From JAXGTD01 sp040775095 (GTDB taxonomy: Bacteria; Pseudomonadota; Gammaproteobacteria; Chromatiales; Chromatiaceae): a DNA stretch of 11,213 nucleotides. The translations under genes and the position numbers were made by a program. The number at the start of each line of letters is the position of its first letter. Positions within the stretch are counted from its first letter, which is position 1. The stretch is taken from the NCBI GenBank assembly GCA_040775095.1, contig JAXGTD010000131.1:1-11213 (forward strand). The letters run 5' to 3'. Shown piece by piece: positions 5,671 to 11,213 of the stretch. The notes below the pieces were generated by a model. It did not search any database. It saw only the letters and a program-made list of their open reading frames with translations, and had not been told where the DNA came from.

Positions 5671-6050
5671 TGGAAACGTCTCCTTCGTTGGGGTTTGAGC
5701 TCGGCGATCGGCGATTGGCGGTTGAGCGCTGGAACCGTGGCCGGGCACATCATGATGCGATTAGGCCATGGCGATGCGACAGCATTTGTCTAACCTCAGG
5801 AGCGGGTCGCTATTGAACAGACTGCCCGCCTGCGGACGCTAGCCGTCGCGCCGGGGGTCTGCCCGGCAGCCGCTGCGCGACAAGCGCGGGACGCTGTACC
5901 AGGAGCAGGCTGTCGGGTGCCCCGGCGGCACGGGCCGCTTTCGACACGGCGCCCCGGCGTCTGCGACCCGTCCCGGCCGCTGGCTGGAGGCGCCATTCAA
6001 CCGCACCGATGCGACAGGACCCGTATGATGCACTGGCCTATACTGCCCCG
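5671..6050. promoter_or_regulatory. Divergent intergenic region between the AAA+ gene and the WYL gene
   Basis: About 380 bp without a convincing gene. It contains CGATGCGACAG twice in the same orientation (5772-5782 and 6007-6017) and a related GATGCGAT (5754-5761). These lie near the AAA+ gene and just upstream of the WYL start respectively, suitable for a shared regulator. TATACT (6039-6044) is a good -10 hexamer ending 6 bases before the ATG at 6051, which would make the WYL message leaderless. No clear -35 was found. The central part (5810-5990) is very GC-rich and shows no coding pattern I trust. Confidence 0.45.
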
Positions 6051-7064
6051 ATGAGCGCCTCCTACGAGAACCGTATCCAACGTCTGCGCCGCCTGGAGGC
6101 GGTGTTGCCCAAGCCGGGCTCGGCGCCAGCGAACTGCCTGGACGGCGCTCGGCTGCTGGAGATTCTCGGGGATGCCTATGGCGAGGGGAGCCCGTCGGCG
6201 CGCCGCCGTGCGCTCCAGCGCGACCTGGAGGAGTTGCTCAGGAACGGGAGCGTCGAGACGATCAATCCCGGCGGTAAGCCCCTGCTCTATCGCCGCCTGG
6301 CCGATGACCCGGACGACGACCAGCTGGTCTTGCAATACACCCTGGCGCAGGTGCGCGACCTGATCGCCGAGGCCGTGCCGACACGGCGACTCGACCGGCT
6401 CTGGCAGCGGCTGTTGAACGAGATCGACGCGCCGCTGCTCGACGAGCAGCGGCTGCGCATGGTGCCCGACAATCTGCGCCTGCAACCCGTGGCGCTCTTT
6501 CCCGAGGTCATCCAGTCCGTGGTCACGGCGCTTGCGCAGCGTTGCGCGCTGCGGATCCTCTACGAAGATGCCGAAGGGGTGCGCGGCGCGGCGCGGCTCC
6601 ATCCACAGGCGCTGGTTCAGCGGGGACCGATTCCATATCTGTTCGCGCTCAAGAACGACGAGGAGGCGCCCGTACGCCTGTATGCACTGCATCGGATGAT
6701 TCGCGCCCAGACCCTGACGGGGACACCGGCGCGGGCGGCAACGGGGTTCGACCTGGATCGGGCCATCGCCGAGGGCAAGGTCGACTTCGGCCAGGGCGAG
6801 CTGATCGATCTGGAGCTCCGCGTGCGCGGTTATCTCGCAAGCCTGCTCAGCGTCTGTCCGCTCGACCCGGGGCAGCAGATCGACGACGAGCCCGAGGAGT
6901 CGGCCTTCAGTCTGCGCGTGCGGGCGCGGGTGCCATCCACCGGACAGCTGCTGCGCTGGCTGCTCGGCGCCGGTCCCAACGTCGAGGTGTTGGCACCCGC
7001 GGATCTGCGTCATACGATGGCGGTGCAGACGGCGAAGATGGCGGCGGTTTATCAGGACGACTGA
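6051..7064 (+). CDS. WYL-domain transcriptional regulator (337 aa)
   Basis: A regulator with an N-terminal winged-helix-like part (about residues 30-75, with RRALQRDLEELLRNGSVE as the DNA-facing helices), a WYL domain at about 153-222 and a C-terminal WCX-like domain at about 250-325. In the WYL core the name-giving triad is replaced by PYLFAL (195-200), preceded by ARLHPQALVQRG, and followed by RLYALHRMI where family members have the R-x-F-x-L-x-R-I pattern. WYL domains bind nucleic acids or nucleotide ligands and often regulate phage-defence and stress loci. The start at 6051 is chosen because SASYENRIQRLRRLE is the usual beginning; an in-frame ATG at 6009 overlaps the repeat and the -10 hexamer. 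No Shine-Dalgarno sequence is visible, consistent with a leaderless transcript. The membrane protein gene follows 90 bp downstream. Confidence 0.88.
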   Translation: MSASYENRIQRLRRLEAVLPKPGSAPANCLDGARLLEILGDAYGEGSPSARRRALQRDLEELLRNGSVETINPGGKPLLYRRLADDPDDDQLVLQYTLAQVRDLIAEAVPTRRLDRLWQRLLNEIDAPLLDEQRLRMVPDNLRLQPVALFPEVIQSVVTALAQRCALRILYEDAEGVRGAARLHPQALVQRGPIPYLFALKNDEEAPVRLYALHRMIRAQTLTGTPARAATGFDLDRAIAEGKVDFGQGELIDLELRVRGYLASLLSVCPLDPGQQIDDEPEESAFSLRVRARVPSTGQLLRWLLGAGPNVEVLAPADLRHTMAVQTAKMAAVYQDD

Positions 7065-7154
7065 GCCGCACACCGGAGTGCTCGCCTCGAGCCCTTCCAC
7101 CGCTTGGTCGGCAGAGGTTGGCGGCCGCCAATAATCCGTTGAGGGAATTGGACC

Positions 7155-8288
7155 ATGCTCAGATTGGGGGTGAAGCTGGTCCTGCTGCTTCTTGCCGCGG
7201 TTTCGGCGGGGGTGCTCTGGCAACAGGGACAATTGTCCGTTCTCGCGCTGACGCGCGTCGATCCCTTGCCCCAGACCCGGGAGCTGGTGGCCGCGGGGCA
7301 CTACGCCGAGGCGGCGGACTATCTCGCCTTCTTCATGGACTACCCATACGTGCAGCAGGACCCGGCCGCCCAAGTTCTGCACGAGGAGATCGAGCAGGTG
7401 CGAGGCAGCATGGGCTATCAGGCCCGCAAGCTGCAGGAGGGGCTTGTCTCGGGGACCAGCGACGAGGGCATCGGCCAGGCCGCGGGGGTCGCGACGGATC
7501 TGTTCGTGATCGGTGATCTCCGAGACCTCACACGGCAGGCTATCCGCTGGAAGAACGGTGAGGACGTCGACGAGGTGGTCACGGCGCTGGCCGCGATCGG
7601 CGTTGCGGCCAGCGCCATACAGCTCGCCAGCTCGGCGGCGACGGTGGCGAGTGCCGGCGCCGCGGCGCCCGCGGCTGCCGCCGCGACCGGAATCAAGACC
7701 GGCACCAGCGTTCTGAAGGCCGCGCGCAAGCTCGGCAAGCTCCCGCCCTGGTTGGGCAAGGCCGTGATCGGCGAGGCACAGGCGCTCAAGCGCACGCGCA
7801 ACCTCGAGCCGATCAGCGGGCTGTTTACCGACGTCGCGACACTGGCCAGCACCCGCGGCGGTCTCCAGCTCTTGAGCCACACCACGGATGCGTCATCGCT
7901 GCGACGCATGGCGAGGCTGAGCGAGGTCTTCGGCGAGCACAGCGCGACCCTTTACCGACTTGGCGGCGATCTGGCCGTGGGCCTGAGCCAACGCGCCGCG
8001 CGCCTCGGCCCCGATACCATCCGGTTGGCGGCCACCTTCGGGCGGGGCGGGTTGCGCACGCTCGATCGGCTGGGCGCGGTGCGCTTCGCGAAGTACTCGG
8101 CCCGCGCCGCGAAGATCACCTACAAGGGCGATGCCGTGCGGCTCCTCGCGCGGGCGCTGCTGCGCGTCCCGAACTGGCTGCTGGGCCTGCTCGTCGTCAT
8201 CGGAGTCGCGGCCTGGCTGCCCTGGCCGGCGCCGCGCGGACAGGGGGACCGAGCACGCCGCAGGGCCGCCCTCGGCCCGCGGTTCTGA
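7155..8288 (+). CDS. Putative membrane-anchored protein of unknown function (377 aa)
   Basis: I do not recognise a named family. The N terminus has a hydrophobic stretch at about residues 5-22 (VKLVLLLLAAVSAGVLW) that looks like a signal anchor or signal peptide. Residues 40-100 are soluble. Residues 112-128 (VATDLFVIGDLRDLTRQA) start a segment that runs into an alanine-rich hydrophobic region at 142-178, which may be a hairpin or amphipathic helices. A second clear membrane helix lies at 340-356 (NWLLGLLVVIGVAAWLPW), followed by a basic tail (GDRARRR). The middle is rich in Arg, Leu and Ala helices. GAGGGA (7141-7146) sits 8 bases before the ATG. It lies in line with the WYL gene and is probably cotranscribed with it, and may anchor or be the substrate of the divergent AAA+ protein; that is inference from gene order only. 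Confidence 0.8.
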   Translation: MLRLGVKLVLLLLAAVSAGVLWQQGQLSVLALTRVDPLPQTRELVAAGHYAEAADYLAFFMDYPYVQQDPAAQVLHEEIEQVRGSMGYQARKLQEGLVSGTSDEGIGQAAGVATDLFVIGDLRDLTRQAIRWKNGEDVDEVVTALAAIGVAASAIQLASSAATVASAGAAAPAAAAATGIKTGTSVLKAARKLGKLPPWLGKAVIGEAQALKRTRNLEPISGLFTDVATLASTRGGLQLLSHTTDASSLRRMARLSEVFGEHSATLYRLGGDLAVGLSQRAARLGPDTIRLAATFGRGGLRTLDRLGAVRFAKYSARAAKITYKGDAVRLLARALLRVPNWLLGLLVVIGVAAWLPWPAPRGQGDRARRRAALGPRF

Positions 8289-8448
8289 AACCACCTATAC
8301 TGTCGATCGAAGAAACGCCTGTCGACGCCCATCCGGGCCGCGCTGCCCTCTGGGCCAGGGATGGCGCTTGTGTGGCATCGATCGGCGCCCGGGTCGCGGG
8401 CGGTGCGATGCCCGCGGTGATCGGCCTCGCTCACGACGCGGACCAGCC
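8289..8448 (+). promoter_or_regulatory. Leader/promoter region of acuI
   Basis: This 160-bp spacer holds TATACT at 8296-8301 within CTATACTG, the same octamer as upstream of the WYL gene. It could be the -10 of an acuI promoter with a leader of about 140 bases. No good -35 is seen. The frame upstream of the acuI ATG stays open but lacks family similarity. Confidence 0.3.
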
Positions 8449-9432
8449 ATGTTCAACGCCATTCTGATTACGCAAGACGAGCACGGAACGCGGGCCGGGT
8501 TGCAAGCCATGGACGAGTCGTCGCTGCCCGACGCGGATGTGGCGGTGCGCATCGACTATTCGACCATCAACTACAAGGACGGCCTCGCCATCACCGGCAG
8601 GGCGCCGGTCGTTCGTCGCTTTCCGATGGTGCCGGGCATCGACTTTGCTGGCACGGTTGAGCGGAGCACACATCCTGACTGGCGGCAGGGCGACCGGGTG
8701 GTGCTCAACGGCTGGGGCGTTGGCGAAAAGCACTGGGGTGGTCTGGCCCAGCGCGCGCGGGTGTCGGGCGACTGGCTGGTCCCGCTGCCGGAGGCCCTGA
8801 GCCCCTGGCAGGCGATGGCGATCGGGACCGCGGGGTATACGGCCATGCTCTGTGTGCTCGCGCTGGAACAGCACGGGGTGCGCCCCGGCGACGGCGATAT
8901 CCTCGTCACGGGCGCCAACGGCGGGGTCGGTAGTGTTGCGATCGCCCTGCTCGCGAAGCTCGGGCATCGAGTGGTGGCCTCGACCGGGCGGCCGACCGAG
9001 GCAGACCACCTGCGCGCGCTGGGCGCAGCCGAGATCATCGACCGAGCCGAGCTCTCGGCACCGGGTAAGCCGCTTGGAAAGGAACGCTGGGCGGGGGTGA
9101 TCGACGCCGTCGGCAGCCACACCCTGGTCAACGCCTGCGCCACGACCCGCTACCGCGGCGCGGTGGCCGCGTGTGGCCTGGCACAGGGCATGGACTTCCC
9201 GGCCACGGTCGCCCCGTTTATCCTGCGTGGCGTGACCCTCTATGGCATCGAAAGCGTGATGGCCCCACCGGCGCTGCGACTGGATGCCTGGCGGCGCCTG
9301 GCGACCGATCTCGATCCCCGTCACCTACAGGCCATCACGCGGGAGATCGCCCTCGGAGAGGCCATCGCCGCCGCATCCGAGATCCTCGAGGGCAAGGTCC
9401 GCGGGCGCCTCGTCGTCGACGTGAACCGTTGA
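8449..9432 (+). CDS. acuI: NADPH-dependent acrylyl-CoA reductase (AcuI/YhdH family)
   Basis: A 327-residue zinc-free medium-chain dehydrogenase/reductase of the AcuI (YhdH) type, at the family's usual length. AcuI reduces the toxic intermediate acryloyl-CoA to propionyl-CoA with NADPH, in 3-hydroxypropionate or dimethylsulfoniopropionate metabolism or as detoxification. The GroES-like N-terminal domain contains IDYSTINYKDGLAITG (35-50) and PMVPGIDFAGTV (59-70). The NADPH-binding fold shows VTGANGGVGSVA (153-164), and STGR (178-181) is suited to bind the NADPH phosphate. The end KVRGRLVVDVNR is characteristic. The ATG at 8449 gives the standard start MFNAILITQD, although its ribosome-binding site is weak. 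The gene stands alone between the WYL/membrane pair and a structured intergenic region, so no pathway partner is visible in the window. Assignment to AcuI rather than another quinone-oxidoreductase-like member is likely but not proven. Confidence 0.92.
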   Translation: MFNAILITQDEHGTRAGLQAMDESSLPDADVAVRIDYSTINYKDGLAITGRAPVVRRFPMVPGIDFAGTVERSTHPDWRQGDRVVLNGWGVGEKHWGGLAQRARVSGDWLVPLPEALSPWQAMAIGTAGYTAMLCVLALEQHGVRPGDGDILVTGANGGVGSVAIALLAKLGHRVVASTGRPTEADHLRALGAAEIIDRAELSAPGKPLGKERWAGVIDAVGSHTLVNACATTRYRGAVAACGLAQGMDFPATVAPFILRGVTLYGIESVMAPPALRLDAWRRLATDLDPRHLQAITREIALGEAIAAASEILEGKVRGRLVVDVNR

Positions 9433-9789
9433 GACGTTGCCCGGGATTCGGGATGAGTGGCCTTGCACCGGTGCCGCGCGGACAGGCCTGGAAGCGGGCT
9501 CGCCGATGGTCAGTCTCGCACCCGCCGCGGACCGGACCCCGACGCGGGACCGTCGCGGCCACGTTGGCGCGGCATCTTGAATCCACCGGATGGAGGCTCG
9601 ACTCAGGTCTATGGAGTCGCTGATCCAATGCCTTCCTGACAATGGATCAGCGCGCGAACCGAAAACGCGGTTGCCGGTTCGCGCCATGTTCAGTCACTTG
9701 GGCGACTGAAAAGCCGGGGCTGCCATGGCCCGCTCGGCAAACGCCTGAAATCGGCGTTCCCCTAACCAATCCGTCTCGGAGGCCAGCCC
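9433..9789 (+). promoter_or_regulatory. Structured intergenic region with a chain of five hairpins ahead of a secreted-protein gene
   Basis: No gene is supported here. The first 180 bases are featureless. From 9618 a row of inverted repeats follows: CGCTGATCCA with TGGATCAGCG (9618-9627/9643-9652, perfect); GCGCGAACCG with CGGTTCGCGC (9652-9661/9675-9684, perfect); TTCAGTC with GACTGAA (9689-9695/9704-9710, perfect); GCCG/GGGC with GCCC/CGGC and a 3-base bulge (9713-9738); and AACGCC with GGCGTT (9740-9745/9753-9758). One of the first two may terminate acuI. The rest may form a regulatory 5' leader of the downstream gene. I could not match it to a known riboswitch. Confidence 0.5.
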
Positions 9790-10161
9790 ATGTTCCACGC
9801 CACGACCGCCACGGTGGGCATCCCATCGCGTCGAGCCAATCGCACAATCCACTGGCTGTTGTTTGCGGCCATCCTATCCCTGACGACCTTGCCGGCCATG
9901 GCCGGGCGCAGCGTGTCCGGCTCCAACGCCATTACCGTCCGGCCGGGCGACACCGGTGTCTGTGCCCTCTCACCATGCCTGATCGCACTGGAGATGCCGC
10001 CGGGCGACGGCAAATACGAGGTGACGGGCAATGAGATCCGCGTCGGGATCTACCCGGCAGGCAAGACCGTCAATCTGGGGAATTTCTTCGACTCCCAGGC
10101 CTTTGCCATCAAGGGCGCAGGGGTCCCCAAGGCCTACGTCTACATCCTCAAGGGCTGGTAG
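9790..10161 (+). CDS. Small secreted protein of unknown function (123 aa)
   Basis: I do not recognise a family. The N terminus is a long Sec-type signal peptide: a basic region with arginines 14, 15 and 18 (PSRRANR), a hydrophobic core at 21-34 (WLLFAAILSLTTLP), and a likely signal peptidase I site after AMA (36-38). The mature protein would have about 85 residues and be exported to the periplasm or outside. It contains two cysteines five residues apart (C58 and C63 in GVCALSPCL), which could form a disulfide bond, and a C-terminal half that looks like beta strands (KYEVTGNEIRVGIYP, AKTV-like turn, KAYVYILKGW). GGAGG at 9778-9782 is 7 bases before the ATG, a strong start. The gene is preceded by an unusual hairpin-rich region and converges with the glycosylase gene. 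Confidence 0.8.
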   Translation: MFHATTATVGIPSRRANRTIHWLLFAAILSLTTLPAMAGRSVSGSNAITVRPGDTGVCALSPCLIALEMPPGDGKYEVTGNEIRVGIYPAGKTVNLGNFFDSQAFAIKGAGVPKAYVYILKGW

Positions 10162-10186
10162 CCCGGTGTCTCAACGTGCTCGGGCC

Positions 10187-10219
10187 GGCGCGCTTTGGCG
10201 TTGACCCGCGCCGACTTTT
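10187..10219 (+). terminator. Possible intrinsic terminator after the secreted-protein gene
   Basis: GGCGCG (10187-10192) pairs with CGCGCC (10207-10212) around a 14-base loop, followed three bases later by TTTT (10216-10219). The stem is short and the T-tract minimal, so this is a weak call supported mainly by its place 26 bases after the stop codon between converging genes. Confidence 0.35.
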
Positions 10220-10266
10220 AGCCCATCGGGGAGCAGGCGCCGACAGCAACGGTCCGTTTGCGCCCG

Positions 10267-10974
10267 TCAGACCCGTCGCGGCGACGGTCCATCGCTCGGA
10301 GACGCCGAAAACGCGCAGATATCGCGCAGGCAGCACGCCTCACACAGCGGTCGGCGCGCCCGGCAGGCGTCTTTGCCATGACGCACGATCAGGGCATGAT
10401 AGGCGCCGAACAGGTCTACCGCTGGACCGAGGGCCGTCTCGAAGGCCCGGCGGATCGCCTCGTACGGCGCGTCGGCGGCAAGCGCGTCGAGGCGTCCGAA
10501 GAGTCGCCGCGTGTAGGCGTCGACGACGAACACCGGGCGTGCGAACGCATAGAGCAGCATGTCATCGGCGGTCTCCGGACCCACGCCGCGGATCGCAAGC
10601 AGCCTGTGGCGCAGCGCCTCGGTCGATAGCGCCCCGAGTCCGTCGAATCCGCCGGCATCGAGGTACTCCTGACAAAAGGCACGCAGGCGGCCGGCCTTGA
10701 CATTGAAGTAACCGGCCGGGCGTATCGCATCGGCCAGGGCCTCCTCTGTCATCGCCAGCAGCGCCCCCGCCTCCAAGGGGGCGCTCGCGCGCAGCCTCGC
10801 GATGGCGCGCTCGACGTTGGTCCATGCGGTGTTTTGCGTCAGGATCGCGCCGAGCATGACCTCGAAGGGCGTCTGCGCCGGCCACCAGTGCTGGGGGCCA
10901 TAGGCGGTGTCGAGGCGGTCATAGACGGCGCGCAGAAACGGCTCGTCCAGGGGACGCGTGGTGGAAGCCGCCAC
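10267..10974 (-). CDS. Endonuclease III-family (HhH-GPD) DNA glycosylase with 4Fe-4S cluster
   Basis: A 235-residue base-excision repair protein of the HhH-GPD superfamily. The helix-hairpin-helix is at about 128-140 (IRGVGPETADDML), and the conserved catalytic aspartate is D152 in FVVDAYTRRL. Four cysteines with endonuclease III spacing (204, 211, 214, 220; C-x6-C-x2-C-x5-C) should hold a 4Fe-4S cluster. The lysine that gives endonuclease III its lyase activity (normally in a GVGRKTA motif) is replaced by Glu134 in GVGPETA. A monofunctional glycosylase, for example for alkylated bases as in Helicobacter MagIII relatives, is therefore more likely than true Nth. The start is a GTG at 10974, 17 bases after the glgC stop, with no clear ribosome-binding site. 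Cotranscription with glgC is likely. The C-terminal tail (SPSDGPSPRRV) is disordered. Confidence 0.88.
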   Translation of the reverse strand: MAASTTRPLDEPFLRAVYDRLDTAYGPQHWWPAQTPFEVMLGAILTQNTAWTNVERAIARLRASAPLEAGALLAMTEEALADAIRPAGYFNVKAGRLRAFCQEYLDAGGFDGLGALSTEALRHRLLAIRGVGPETADDMLLYAFARPVFVVDAYTRRLFGRLDALAADAPYEAIRRAFETALGPAVDLFGAYHALIVRHGKDACRARRPLCEACCLRDICAFSASPSDGPSPRRV

Positions 10975-10991
10975 CGGGGCCGTGCGCCGGC

Positions 10992-11213
10992 TCAGATCAC
11001 CTGACCCTTCGGGATCACGACGATCCCTTCCGGCGAGACCTCGAAGCGCGCGGCGTCGGCGTTGCGATCAAAGCCGATGCGCGCGCGTGGGGAGACGACG
11101 ACGTCCTTATCGAGGATGCAGCGGCGCAGATGGGCGCCGGCACCGAGGCGCTCCCCATCGAACCTGATCGCCTCGTCGACGATGGCGCCGTCATCGACCT
11201 GGACCCGGGGGAA
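10992..11213 (-). CDS. glgC: Glucose-1-phosphate adenylyltransferase, C-terminal 73 residues (cut by window edge)
   Basis: This frame enters from the right edge and encodes the end of ADP-glucose pyrophosphorylase, which makes ADP-glucose for glycogen synthesis and is the allosterically controlled step of the pathway. The visible part belongs to the left-handed beta-helix domain: IVDEAIRFDGERLGAGAHLRR, then CILDKDVVVSPRARIG and the tail FEVSPEGIVVIPKGQVI before the stop. The pattern of ILDKNVVVPPGA and SEGGIVVVGKGQ-like segments is typical of bacterial GlgC. The catalytic nucleotidyltransferase domain is outside the window. The endonuclease III-like gene follows 17 bases downstream on the same strand. 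Confidence 0.9.
   Translation of the reverse strand, partial: FPRVQVDDGAIVDEAIRFDGERLGAGAHLRRCILDKDVVVSPRARIGFDRNADAARFEVSPEGIVVIPKGQVI

Noticed and set aside
5671..5748. 26-residue N-terminal extension of the AAA+ protein from the ATG at 5748
   Set aside because: A good Shine-Dalgarno sequence precedes the ATG at 5670, and the extension looks unlike a conserved N terminus.
5997..7880. Long open frame (over 600 codons) on the minus strand across the WYL and membrane-protein genes
   Set aside because: It is antisense to two well-supported genes, has a low-complexity Arg/Gln/Gly-rich translation with no family pattern, and is explained by high GC content reducing stop codons.
8131..8448. Upstream in-frame extension of AcuI
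   Set aside because: It overlaps the membrane-protein gene, and AcuI proteins start at the MFNAILITQD position with standard length.
9433..9640. Short open frames after acuI on either strand
   Set aside because: They have no ribosome-binding sites, biased Arg/Pro-rich translations typical of GC-rich noncoding DNA, and no recognisable motifs.
9660..9760. A c-di-GMP (GEMM-I) riboswitch before the secreted-protein gene
   Set aside because: Fragments such as AAAAGCCGGGGC recall it, but the GACGCAAAGCC core and the ordered helices of that class are not present.

Overview
The window is GC-rich, densely coded proteobacterial chromosome. The gene set (pirin with a divergent LysR regulator, acrylyl-CoA reductase AcuI, glgC, an endonuclease III-like glycosylase) and an integron-type cassette array suggest a gammaproteobacterium, perhaps a sulfur-oxidising or related environmental lineage. 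The exact taxon cannot be fixed from the sequence alone. No rRNA, tRNA or CRISPR array was seen.

Left end (1-1341): the start of a pirin gene on the minus strand, cut by the window edge, and a divergent LysR-type regulator that probably controls it.

Accessory island (about 1342-3380): a run of integron gene cassettes with no integrase gene in view. A complete attC-like site (1465-1587) ends a lost cassette. Cassette 1 holds a small AT-rich OmdA/YdeI-like gene. Its own attC is split by a 528-bp class IIC-attC group II intron (1883-2410, minus strand), which has lost most of its reverse-transcriptase gene but keeps both ends and domains V and VI. Cassette 2 holds a HigBA toxin-antitoxin pair, and its attC is broken by the 3' tip of a second intron copy (from 3291). 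Removing the first intron restores a plausible 106-bp attC, and the half-sites pair within each cassette as cassette biology predicts.

Central block (3454-8288): a 738-aa protein with two AAA+ modules on the minus strand, divergent from a WYL-domain regulator and a following 377-aa protein with membrane segments at both ends. The three look like one functional unit of unknown purpose. An 11-bp direct repeat in the divergent intergenic region is a candidate operator.

Right end (8449-11213): AcuI; a 357-bp gap whose second half folds into a chain of hairpins ahead of a small secreted protein gene; then, on the minus strand, an endonuclease III-family DNA glycosylase lacking the usual catalytic lysine, placed 17 bp after the C-terminal end of glgC.
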